64,000 nt of DNA from NCBI GenBank assembly GCA_003254925.1, contig QANZ01021853.1:80505-144504 (forward strand). Direction: 5' to 3'. The stretch comes from Chamaecrista fasciculata (taxonomy: Eukaryota > Streptophyta > Magnoliopsida > Fabales > Fabaceae). Positions within the stretch are counted from its first letter, which is position 1. Every line of letters starts with the position of its first letter. This document shows positions 39,233 through 49,777 of this stretch, piece by piece. The position numbers were made by a program, and so were the translations under genes. Below the pieces are notes generated by a model that was given only the letters and a program-made list of their open reading frames with translations, made no database searches and had not been told where the DNA came from.

Positions 39233-41481
39233 CTATTTAGCCTGCATAATATACAATATATAACACAATCATATTAAAAAAAGGTTACCAAAGAAAAATA
39301 CTTTAGTTATTCGTATATGAAGAGATTAATATGGTACTTGTACCAAGAAGCGTTTCTTGGAAAATTCAACAAACTCTTTTGGATCAAGTTTTGTCTGCTT
39401 ATATGCATCGTACTTGTTCACCTCCTGCAAAAATAACCATTATCCTCTTAATTACCAGAATTATGGAATATTTTGGGTTTCCCTAACAAACATAGCGATT
39501 TATATTATATTATATTTTTGTACCTCAATCCAGGTTGCTAGTTTAGTCCTTCCAGCTGTGATGTCATGTTTAAACACCTCTGAGAAGAGTATTTGGAATC
39601 TTTCAACAAATGGAATATAGGCAACATCCACCTGATCACCACCAAGTTTTATTTTTTTTAGAAAAAACTCAGCCATTAATTAGTGTTATGAAACACAAGT
39701 GTACCAACCTAATTAAACATATCATATGTATCATTTTCAGCGAGATATATTCCTCCCTGAAAAATCTCTATATGGGAAAGTAGGTTTTCAACGGTATTTT
39801 TCAACTTACCAAACTAAATTGGCCGAGGAAGAATGGGCCATCATCAAATTTACAAAGAGCATTCTCCAAGTAATCAAAAGAAGCGGCTGATTCAAAAGAC
39901 ACAAAAAAAAAAAAAAAANNNNNAAAAAAAAAAAAAAAAAAAAAAAAAAGAAGATTAATATATTGGACCACTCCATACTTCTTTGATATATCATTATTAG
40001 AAATGTAGAGATCTTACTGGTTTGATTTACAGGATCTCCTTTGAATGAAGAAAAGACGTCTTTGGTAAAAGTATCAACATAAGATAGTAGCTGCTCTCCA
40101 TATTCCTTCTTGGCAGGGTCCTTCAAAGGAAAAAAATTTTTCTTCTTAGCATTGTTAATAAACATGTAAGTCTGGAAAAAAGTCTAATAAAGGGTGTCCA
40201 TATTTCTGATAAATAAAAAAAAATTAGTTAAGAAACAAGTACGTATACAAATCAAATAAAGCTAGAAGAAAATGTTAATATTCTTACGTGGGGACGTAAC
40301 GATGGCCCTTCAAAATTGGTATCTACATATTTGATCAAGTCAAGACTTTCTCCTAAAACCTTCCCATCATGTTCGAGTGATGGCACCTACAACATACATA
40401 AGCACTACAATATTAGATAATCTTTTCAAGTTCACTAATAAGAATAAGAGGTCAGGTAAGAAGAACTTAGACATTTTAATTATTTCATTTGTTTTGAATT
40501 AATCTAATTTCTTTTAAAAAAAGATATCTTGATGGAAGAGAATGATTAACTACAAATAATTGTAGAAAGGCCTAACTCTCCCCAAAAGAACTCTCAAAGG
40601 GAGAGGGTTGCCTCATTATATATATAGAGTTAGAAGGCCCTTTAACTAAGCGATGTGGGACTTCCTCACGCCCAACTCGAGCGTGAAGCCAACGGGTTAT
40701 TCCTAAGGCAACCCACAGTAAGGCTCATCCATCCCACACACCCAGACCCGCTTTGATATTATGTAGAAAGGCCTAACTCTCCCCAAAAGAGCTCTCAAAG
40801 AGAGAGGGTTGCCTCATTATATATATAGAGTTAAAAGGCCCTTTAACTAAGTGATGTGGCACTTCAACAATAATTCATCCTTCTTTTTACTCAATCATAT
40901 CCGACCTTATTTTCAGGGTGGACTTTCTCTTTATACCAAGCAGGCTTGTCCTGAAGATCAATAGGAACCAATTGGATCTTGTCTTGCAGTCCCTGATAAC
41001 ATAAAAAATAAAATAAAAACAGCTTAATTAATTATTGAAATAATTGATATATGCATATATATTATATTATATTCAAGCATGGATTGGAGAGGGAGGGAAG
41101 TGTGATGCACAGAAGTACAACCTTATAGTTCCTAGTGATCCACACGCGCTGTGCAAATGGGCATGAATAACTCATATAAAGCCTGATCCAAATTAAAACA
41201 ACAGAAAACCCATTTCAGTTAAGATAAGATATATAGTTTTTATTATATATATCAGCAATATGGATAGTGACATGATATGATGATGAACCTGGTAGTTCCA
41301 TCAAAGACAGCAGGTGGATCTGAGGAAGAAGACAAGGTAGGAGGTCGAGCTTCGAGCACAGTTCTGAGGAGAATTAAAGTCACGTGATAAGAAAACAACT
41401 CGATCATTGATAATTCAAAATTAGCATGAATTAAGATCAAACTAATTAAACTCAATTTAATATATCTTACGAGCTTGCCAT
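39233..41481 (-). CDS. Lambda-class glutathione transferase, tandem copy C
   Basis: Thiol transferase of the GSTL3/GSTL1 type. Ten exons: 41471-41481, 41289-41363, 41122-41182, 40906-40992, 40288-40386, 40018-40120, 39810-39886, 39524-39631, 39344-39424, 39233-39241; 236 residues. The catalytic site is CPFAQRVW (Cys36), and VPSLEHDGKVLGESLDLI is conserved. It differs from copy B in having SLRPH at the end of exon 5 and an extra cysteine in ENALCKFDDG. The final micro-exon codes Ala-Lys-stop. Intron 4 has been enlarged by a TRIM retroelement (40561-40869). Intron 6 holds a poly-A run with five undetermined bases at 39919-39923. Neither disturbs splice sites that I can see. A TATAAAA box lies 72-78 bp upstream of the start codon. 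Confidence 0.95.
39901..39950. repeat. Poly-A tract with undetermined bases
   Basis: A homopolymer A run interrupted by five N (39919-39923) inside an intron of GSTL copy C. Its true length is unknown. Confidence 0.95.
40561..40869 (-). mobile_element. TRIM (miniature LTR retroelement) in GSTL intron
   Basis: Two direct repeats of about 104-108 bp (40561-40664 and 40762-40869) enclose about 97 bp. On the minus strand the element starts TGTTGAAG and ends TTTCTACA, the usual TG..CA of LTRs. Perfect 5-bp target duplications ATAAT flank it (40556-40560 and 40870-40874). Just inside the minus-strand 5' LTR is TAATATCAAAGCG, close to the initiator-Met tRNA primer site TGGTATCAGAGC. A purine-rich stretch precedes the other LTR. 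There is no coding sequence, as in TRIM elements. The two LTRs differ at several positions, so the insertion is not very recent. Confidence 0.85.
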
Positions 41482-42447
41482 TGATATGATGTCCTTCTCT
41501 GACGATGCTTGGTTATGTGAAGCAGAATTAATGAGACCAATGCTCTCACTTGTTTTATAAGAGGACGATTTTATAGTGATAGTGGTCTGCAGGCGCCAGC
41601 AGTGACGAAATACGAAGAAGTAGTCAAAGGCTTATTTTATTATCTTGCCTTTATCTTACGACGTTGACGATCAAACTCCAGTTTGCTATGAACATATATA
41701 TATATATAAACAAATAAATATGTTTCTAGAAAGATCATAATCTCATAATATTATTGATTGCAGATTTTATTCAAGGGTTGATATTTGTTTCGTTTTCAGA
41801 GTAATCAGTGACAACTAACGATTGAATATATCTTTCCGGCTGAGATATAACATTATTTTTTTTTGTGTCCTTTCAAAATATTATTTATTAGTTGACAAAC
41901 CAAATTAAGAGACATTATCTTTCTTTGAAGGATGGATCAAATTCAAAGTCGAGAATAATTTCTCAAGAATCAAATACGTAATTTATTTTCAATTACAATT
42001 TACAATTGGGTACATGACCCATGGACATATTACCAATGAGCCAATTATAAGTAGAGCACGAATATCGGTAGAATTGGCAAGGCCAGAAGGGAAGTGAATC
42101 TTTTAAAGTGTGTAGTTTATGCGGTGTAAAGAGAGAAGTGTGAGTCTCACTATTATTTTCTCTCTCTCTATCTTTCTTTCTCTCTCTAAACTCTCTCTCT
42201 AAACGGTATGAAAATACATACAAATTAGACTGCAGAGGATTCCCGTCCAGGCCCAAGACAAATTTACATTATTTATCTCAGGGAGATGACCATATAACAG
42301 GCTACAAACGATTCTTCATTTGATAATCGAAGATGTCATCCATATTAATAATCAACAATTGCTACTACAGAGAGTGGGATCTTGTGATTGCTTGGAAAAT
42401 ATAAGCAATCATAGAGTTCAACCTACCACTGTGACTAACATTCGAAG
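41482..42447. other. Intergenic region upstream of GSTL copy C
   Basis: The left 100 bp hold the copy C promoter; the rest is AT-rich with a CT-rich tract at about 42155-42202 and the 3' UTR of the TerC gene at the right end. No gene is seen. Confidence 0.55.
41553..41559 (-). promoter_or_regulatory. Putative TATA box of GSTL copy C
   Basis: TATAAAA on the minus strand, ending 72 bp before the ATG at 41481. This would leave a 5' UTR of about 40-45 bases. Confidence 0.5.
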
Positions 42448-45400
42448 CTATTCAGACTTCTTTGCCAGACTTAACAGAACTCCAATGGTTAAACTAGAGG
42501 CCACAAAACCAAGAGATGCCTCCGTTGAGACATGGAATCCTGTAAGAAATGATAAGATGTAAAATTGTACAGTGGATTTTAATTACAGTAAATAAACCGG
42601 TAGTTGGAAGTTGGGATCGTAGTATACCCACCAAAATAATCGAGGATCATCTTACACCCAATAAAGCCCAGAACAACAGCAATGGATGGCTGACACAGAC
42701 CAACGATGGATACCAATGCACAGGACAGAAAATAAATAAATAGAAACACATATAGACATGACACTTATGAATATTCTGTATGTATCATTAGCATGCTGTG
42801 ACTTGCAAGTGAGTCTGCAGAGTGATGTCTTTTTTTTTTTTTTGAGTAATTGTCCTGATTTTTTTTTTTTCTCTTTCTTTTTTCTTTCTGGGATAGAAGA
42901 GCAGTAGTTCATTTTTCATCTTTTGGGAAGCAGCAAACTACTGCATAAATAGGACTAAGATACAAAACAAGGAGACAACAGAACCATTAAGTTCCAGAAG
43001 TGAAATAATGCAGCATGCATAATGCATCGAAAATAACAGATCAAGTCAACACTTACCTGTAAGTACTCCAACTCCGACATACCTTCAGAAATTATAGTGT
43101 AAAGGGACCTTAAACCTACGTACAAATAACCATTTGTTTAACACTTTAATTATGGCTTCTTGATACACAAGTACCTTCGCAAAGAAGAGTGTAAATCAAC
43201 AGAATAATAAGTTACAAAACAGCCATTTCTTTGTGGCGGTATGTCAGGAATGAAATTACGCATTATATTGTAAAGCAAACAGCTAAACTAGCCGTAAAAC
43301 TAGAATTACTATACTTTTAATCCTTTCAGGTTTTGTGCATTGTAACTCTTGAGAAAATACAACAAAAGAACGAAAACTTACCCAATATAGCAAAAAGATT
43401 AGAAGTAAAAACTATGAATGGATCGCGTGTTACACCAAAAACTGCAGGTATTGAGTCAACCTAATTAAAAAAAAAATCTTGTATTAACATTCCAATACCA
43501 GATTAACTAGAAAAGGCCAAATACAATAGTAGGATGTAAAAAGCTTACTGCAAATGCAATGTCACTGAGCTCAATAACTGCAACAGTAAGAAGCAAAGGT
43601 GTAGCCTGACCAAAACGGTTGACCCATGTTATAAGGAAAAAAAAATTTAACACACTAAAAGGTTTCTATAGTTATTAAGAAGCAATTGCCATGCTAATCC
43701 AGTTACAAATAGAATGATTTGTGTAGGTAAGTAATTTCAAACTGCAACTGATGCTCATCAATAACTTACTTTCCAAACCCCATCTTGATTTGTTAAAAAT
43801 CGGTTTCCATCATAAGACGCTGCAAAAAAATTAGATTTCAGATGATTAGATCACTTACTAAAAGTTGCGCAAGTCAATGCAAGCAGCCACACTAAGTGAA
43901 ATCTATAGAAACCAACAACTATTTGGCCCAGTCTATGCTCAGACTGTCAGACATGTCTCTGTGACTTGAACATCTATGTAATATAAATCAAACAAATAAA
44001 GATCAATGATGAAAGCAACCAACAAGCAAATATCGAACTAATGCATGAGAAAGATGCAAGAACATTACTTGTTACAGGGATAAATTTCTGGCATGTCTTC
44101 ACCAAAAAGTTATCAGATAAATCAGACTCGTCGTCTTCACTGGTAAAAAGCTATTTGCACAATAACAAACATATTGTGATTAGAGCTATGAAATTATGAA
44201 TGTATTGCCAAAAGCATAATATTATCGGGAAATGAACATGAGGCTGGTTTATCAACCACACAGGTATGAGAATCTGAGACATTATTGCAAATTTTCACCT
44301 TAATTGATGAGTATAGTAGTATTCCGGCCAATAGAAGGTTGACTGCCTCAAACCTCTAAAGCAACACCATAATAAAGGGGTTAAGATGATTATCAAAAGT
44401 ATAACAGCTTCCACAAGCTAACAAGTATCAAACATCTGAAGAAATTGACCCATCAAGAAACGAACCTGAAGGGTGGCTGTTCCAAGAAGTATTATAATTA
44501 GACGAAAAACTACTGCACCAGCAATACCATAGGAAAGTACACGATTCTGTATGTCCAATAAGTGACATGAAAACTATGATCCATTTTGTTATACACAAAA
44601 TTATTGTTCATTGTTAACAGTTGAAACAATATTAAACAGTTCGATCTCAATAGCTGAAAAATGGAAAATGAAATTGTACAGCCTTGGGAAGAAGGTTTAT
44701 ACGTCACCTGGTACATTATGGGAACTTTAAAATATTTGAATATTAGAACAAAGACAAAGAGATTATCGACTGAAAGACTCTGCTCTAAAATGTACCTGAA
44801 AAAGTACACCAGATCAACCTCTCAGCACAAAGCTCAAAAAAGTGCAAATAAAGCAGAGAGTAATATAATGATTTCATTAAAGCTTTCTTTAGGGGAACCA
44901 TACATTTAATGGAAACATATATGTCAAAAAATAATTGTCTAAATGTGAAAGTGAAAAACAGAAGGAATAATAAGGCTTTACTCCTTCCTAGTAAAGCAAG
45001 AAGAAGCAGTATGATATAGCTTCAAACTAGTACTGTTTGATCACTTCTGCAGAGATATCATTACTAAAAAGCCACATAAAGAAAAAAAAAAAAAAAAAAA
45101 AAAAGAGGCAGATGGTGGAAACATGTTATCTGAGAGGACATGGGAAACTTTGGCTGTTATTTGATTCAGACTCATCCTAGATACTGGAACAATTAAGTAG
45201 AGTACTGAACCCTAAACAATGTAAGAAGCTGAATTTATAGTTTACAATATCATCATTTTGCATACCCAGCAAAGAATTCAGAAGCCTTGCCGACACCTTC
45301 TTGAAAACCCACACCAACACCAAATGCCACGGCAGCACACACCTATAAGAAATAACAACTATGATCATGTAAGGCTAGAGATTCTAGGTGAAGAGAGAAA

Positions 45401-46455
45401 ATGTACGGAAAGCAGTAAATTCATATTAGGCTGAGATCTGCCCACCCATAATGCAACAGTTCTGACAGACGAGATGTAAGTTTCATGTCCCTGAGATTTC
45501 TGTGTATCATCAACTGATGAGTGAGTGCGAGATGTTTTGATTTTGCTATTCTCATCATGTGGCCGAGCACTAATTCCCTTGCCTTATGCAACATCAGCAA
45601 AATACAACATAATCAAAATAAGTATTTAAAAAAACAACTTAACTAACAAATATAAGATATAATCATATAAAGTTATAAAGCTTAAACATAGATTTCTAGA
45701 GCCTAGTCTCCAAGATTATACCAGACCTAATATGGTTAGTCATGTAGGACATGGATTGGACTGTTAGATTTTAAAACAATGCAAGTCACATGACTTCCAC
45801 CCTACGACTGTCGATTGTAGTTATTTTTAGTTAAACTCAGATTACTAATATGAAAAAGGAAATAGTCTCTGCCATGTATAGATGAAGGGTAGGAAATAAA
45901 AGCATCAGCAACTCGAGAGTACTTGAGCCGTTTCAAGAGATGCTCAGGATTTTAGACATGGCTGTGTAGCAATTAAAGGGAGCGGATAGTATAATTCATA
46001 GGGTTGAACAGACATCTTAGGCAAAGAACACAACTAAATTAGACCGCAGCATGATGTTAAAGGGTCGAAAAATGGTTGATATAACAACTACCATAATGCC
46101 ACCGTCATTTGATCACAACGATTGAAAGAATACAGGGCAACTTTTCAGGCAAATACCTGATGTTGATAGTTCATCCTCCTGGCCAGTCCCTTTGGAGCAT
46201 GAAATGGGAATACAGTGGGCACGACGACAACGATAAACTGCCACCCAAAATTCGTCAGAGGCACGAACTTACATACATACATAATATCATGTAGCAAAGG
46301 GGAGAAAAACCTGAGCGAAAGCGAGATGGGTGAGGGCGAACAAGGCAAACACCAGAGCATGTCGCAGCTGGAAGTCGGTGTGAAACAGTGAGCAAGCCAA
46401 GATCAAAATTCACAGGAATTGGAACAGCATGGCGAAAAGCAGGAGCAAATCCCAT
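42448..46455 (-). CDS. TERC: Thylakoid TerC-family membrane protein, chloroplast
   Basis: Integral membrane protein related to bacterial TerC. The Arabidopsis homologue (PDE149, At5g12130 from memory) is needed for inserting proteins into the thylakoid membrane. Thirteen exons: 46311-46455, 45446-45582, 45266-45342, 44708-44795, 44466-44546, 44299-44355, 44069-44150, 43770-43819, 43549-43605, 43382-43460, 43057-43115, 42632-42689, 42448-42539; 353 residues. The first 50 residues are rich in Ser, Arg and hydroxylated residues with few acids, fitting a transit peptide; an in-frame stop just upstream supports this start. TerC landmarks are [16 protein letters not shown] (from Glu124) and [21 protein letters not shown] (from Glu251), whose acidic residues lie in membrane helices. 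The end of intron 1 is set at ...CATAAG before GC by phase; a nearby AAG alternative would hit a stop. No TerC gene is known to me in the matching Arabidopsis chromosome 5 interval. Confidence 0.94.
45079..45104. repeat. Poly-A tract in a TerC intron
   Basis: A run of about 24 A residues with an early G interruption, in intron 3 of the TerC gene. Confidence 0.9.
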
Positions 46456-46897
46456 TACTAGTCAGTTGTATGAGAGTGGGGAGAGGAGAAATCTATATGG
46501 AAAGAAAGTTGATGTTGTGTGCGGAAACCCAATCGGCATAATGGGGGAAGAAGCTCCAATGTTTGGGGTAGAATCAGAACTCAGAAGATAAGTAGGTGTT
46601 AGCGTTGAAATTGGCCAGTCGTGGTAATGGACCTTATGGAATGGCCATGGGAGTGGTTCACGCTTCACGAACCTCCACTGTCAATTACGAACCATTCGTG
46701 TAGGGCCTTCGTTGAGTTTTGTTAACCAGGTAATGTCTCCTCCCAAAGAAAATACCAACAAAAAAAATATAACCCTACTGTAATATAATTGTCAGACGCG
46801 GGAAATAAAGTGGAGCGGCGCCTACTGCTGATAAGGTTCCCTAAGAAAAAAATCAAAACAAACAAACAAAAATATATGTAGATCCATCCCTCCATCT

Positions 46898-47075
46898 TCT
46901 TATATTATATGGCTCCACCCTTTTTGGTCGTCCATATTTAAAACTATAGTCTATGAATTAAAAATAAGAGAAAATTTACTATTTGATCTCTCTTTCTTTA
47001 CTAAGTTAACAATTTAGTCCCTTATTTATTTTACATACATATTTACGTGCTCGTTAGGGCACGCAAAGCCCCTAG
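46898..47075 (+). mobile_element. Helitron-like short repeat, complete copy
   Basis: The best copy of the family: it starts TCTTATATTATATGGCTCCA and ends GGGCACGCAAAGCCCCTAG, where GGGC/GCCC forms a hairpin next to the CTAG end, followed by T. Length is 178 bp. It is close to 26513-26668 over its whole preserved length. Confidence 0.55.
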
Positions 47076-47479
47076 TCTTCATATATTCTTCATTCAGGTC
47101 ACAGTGGAAAATTGGAAATATGTTCAATTAGACATTTAATTCACCCAATGAAAATTATATGTTTAATGGTAACTCTTAAATCAAGTCCAAATTTTTCAAT
47201 GGTTGGGTTATGGATATTGATATCGTATGTATCTCCATTCACTCATGGCCCAATATAGCTTTTTATGTAAAATTTGACAATTTGTCCATTGGATTTAACA
47301 TGTATTTTTTAACTTTTAGATTATGATTGGCCAATCCCAACTCTTTCAAAAAAGATTCTCCAAATGCTATGGGATTCTCATATGGCTATAATAAATTTGA
47401 TGTATGTAATTTGACATCAGAGTAGCCCTTCACGTTGAACTTTCATGTAAAGAACTAATATTTAGAGAGACTTTTATGA

Positions 47480-48130
47480 TTTGGCAGGATCCTTGAAGAG
47501 CAACAAAAAAAATATGAAAATTCGACCGTGATAAGTTAGAAAATGGACAAGCTTACCTAGTTCAACAGATGAAGGCTGCAAGAGCAATCTGATCGTCTAA
47601 GTACCTACAAGAACTTCACCGGGGGGCCCTGCGAAGAATACTCTGACGCTCAAATTAGTGTATGAGATATATGAGAGCAAGAGAATTCTGAAAGGTGAGA
47701 AGTCGCTAACCTTTGTTTGCTGGGTTGAACTCTATTTATAGAGCAGGGAGAGAGTGGTGGCTAGTGCAGAGGGCGCACCACATAGCTGAGCACGATCTCC
47801 ACCAGCGAGAATGGTGGAGACCGAGAATTGCGGAGCAAGGCAATCTTGGGTGATTGCTTGCTGTGTCTCTGGGCGGGCGCCCGAAGACTGGAGAATGTGG
47901 GTATGACTAAGTCAGTGGCCCACGATCTCTACCAGCGAGGATTGCGGAGCAAGGCAATCGTGGGTGATTGCGTTGCTCCAGAGGCGCACGCCATGATCCT
48001 GGGCGGACCATGGTCGCCCCTAAATGCTCAGAGGGGCATCTGACCGGTTCGAGTGCGCCTTGAAGGGTTTAGGAGGAGAGGAGGCCCGGAGCGAGGGCCT
48101 ACTAGGCGTACGCCCAAATAGTGATGTATC
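47480..48130. mobile_element. GC-rich LTR- or TIR-like segment with internal repeat
   Basis: Base composition rises sharply here against the AT-rich surroundings. It includes 'ctctgacgctcaaattag', 'ctatttatagagcaggga' (a TATA-like core) and GC-rich blocks, a style common in retrotransposon LTRs or Mutator ends. A unit containing 'attgcggagcaaggcaatc' occurs twice (about 47823-47845 and 47941-47961), each preceded by 'cacgatctc.accagcgag'. No paired end or coding domain was found. Confidence 0.45.
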
Positions 48131-48768
48131 AAACCGTAAACAAGTTAAGATCTAAACTTGGGTGGAGTTTGTGTCTTCTTTGATATATTCTGTGAGTTAG
48201 TTATTCTCTCTTTTTTTTTTTAGTTTAGTGGATGATTTTCTCTTTTTTCCTGGTATGTTGTTTGAGGTTATTTTATGTCATGGAATATGGTTGTTGAGAG
48301 TTATGACCGTTTGTATTGAGATTTCTTTGTCCCTTGATGAATTCTCGTTTATTTCCTATTTTCTGAGTGAATTTGTATTCTATTTCCTCGGGGCTTGCCA
48401 TGAATGACCAAAATCAAAGTTGAACCCTTACAATTTCATTCACAATTTACCAATTAGCTACCATTCCTTGATTTTCAAATTTGCCAGAAATATGCTTTAG
48501 AAAATTCAAATTAGTTTGACCCACTGTGTTTAAAATTAGGAATGTAAATTGCCTAATAATAACTCTAATTTAGTAATTTAATCTCTTTTTTTACCCAAAA
48601 AATTTAATCTTTATCTGAGTGTTTTCTTTATGTTAAAATAACAATAGCTTCAATATCATTAAGAATTATTGAAACTCAATAATAATAAAAAAAACTAAAA
48701 AGCAATAATTTGGAAAAAAAAAGAGTAAAACTATCAATATAATTAGGCAAATACGAAACAAACGAGGA

Positions 48769-49204
48769 GTTTTTACTTAAATAATACAACTAGGATTTTT
48801 AAGGATTTAAATGACCAAAATTTTTTTATGTACCAAAATGAAACACACGTTAGTGTAGCACATGTCCTATTAGGTACCAACGAATCATGTTGTACCACGT
48901 GGCACAGCCTGATTTAATTTTTATTTTTATTAAATAAAAAATTGAAGACATGATGGATTAATAGGTCTTCAGATTGACACATGTCAGTCCAAAGACGTGT
49001 TGGCCCAACACATCTTTGAACCCAATTAATTAAGAGGGTGGCACAGCCTGATCGTTGGTATCAATGATCGTTGGTATCAAATGGGAAGCATGCTAAATGG
49101 GACGCATGCTACAGTAATGGGTGTCTCATTTTAGTACATAAAAAAAAAATTGATCATCTGAGTCTTTAAAAGTCCTAGTTATATTATTTAAGTAAAAAAA
49201 ACCA
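48769..49204. mobile_element. MITE with about 65-bp terminal inverted repeats
   Basis: The left end 'tttttacttaaataatacaa' and following text up to 'tttttttatgtac' recur in reverse complement at the right end ('gtacataaaaaaaaaa' ... 'ttatttaagtaaaaa'). The interior has a repeated 'gtggcacagcctgat' and no reading frame of interest. Total about 435 bp. Confidence 0.75.
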
Positions 49205-49777
49205 CAAACAAGCACGGTAATTTGAGGGATTTGTTGAGATTAGTCATTAGAGCAAGGCAAACAAAAAGTCATTAGAGCAAGGCTGGAAATGTCAAGTGTA
49301 TATATATTGATGGGCAAAAACACTAATTTTTTCTCTAAATTTTACATTATTTGTTAATTTTGTCTCTAATTTTTAGAGTCAACTTCACTCCAACATCTTA
49401 CATTTTAGATAATTTTATTCTTTATTCTTATTTTATTCAAATATTAATAATATAGTCTACATAGCTAATAATATATAATGTAAAATTAATAAGAAAAAAT
49501 TTAAATCTTAACTCATATTAAAAAATATGAGACAATTTATCATTAATTTATTAAAAAATAAAATATTAGAAATGAGAGGGATAAAATTGGAAACAAATTT
49601 AATAGTTGCGGTGAAGTTTGGACTTTGGAGTGAAAATAAGTGTTTTGCCTGTATTGATTTGCTGTCTATTTGTTGCGGGAATCCAAACGTTTCCTTCCTA
49701 ATTGCATTTGGTTTTGGTTCTTGAGTCCTCATCTCACTTCTCACGCGATCTGTGATTCTTTCTCACTCCATCGTCCA

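Larger units (their letters stand above)
46456..49777. other. Intergenic region, head-to-head between TerC and MOS11
   Basis: The left 250 bp are likely promoter/5' UTR of TerC, and the right 200 bp of MOS11. Between lie a Helitron-like repeat, a GC-rich LTR-like segment and a MITE, all listed. No host exon was found. Confidence 0.55.
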
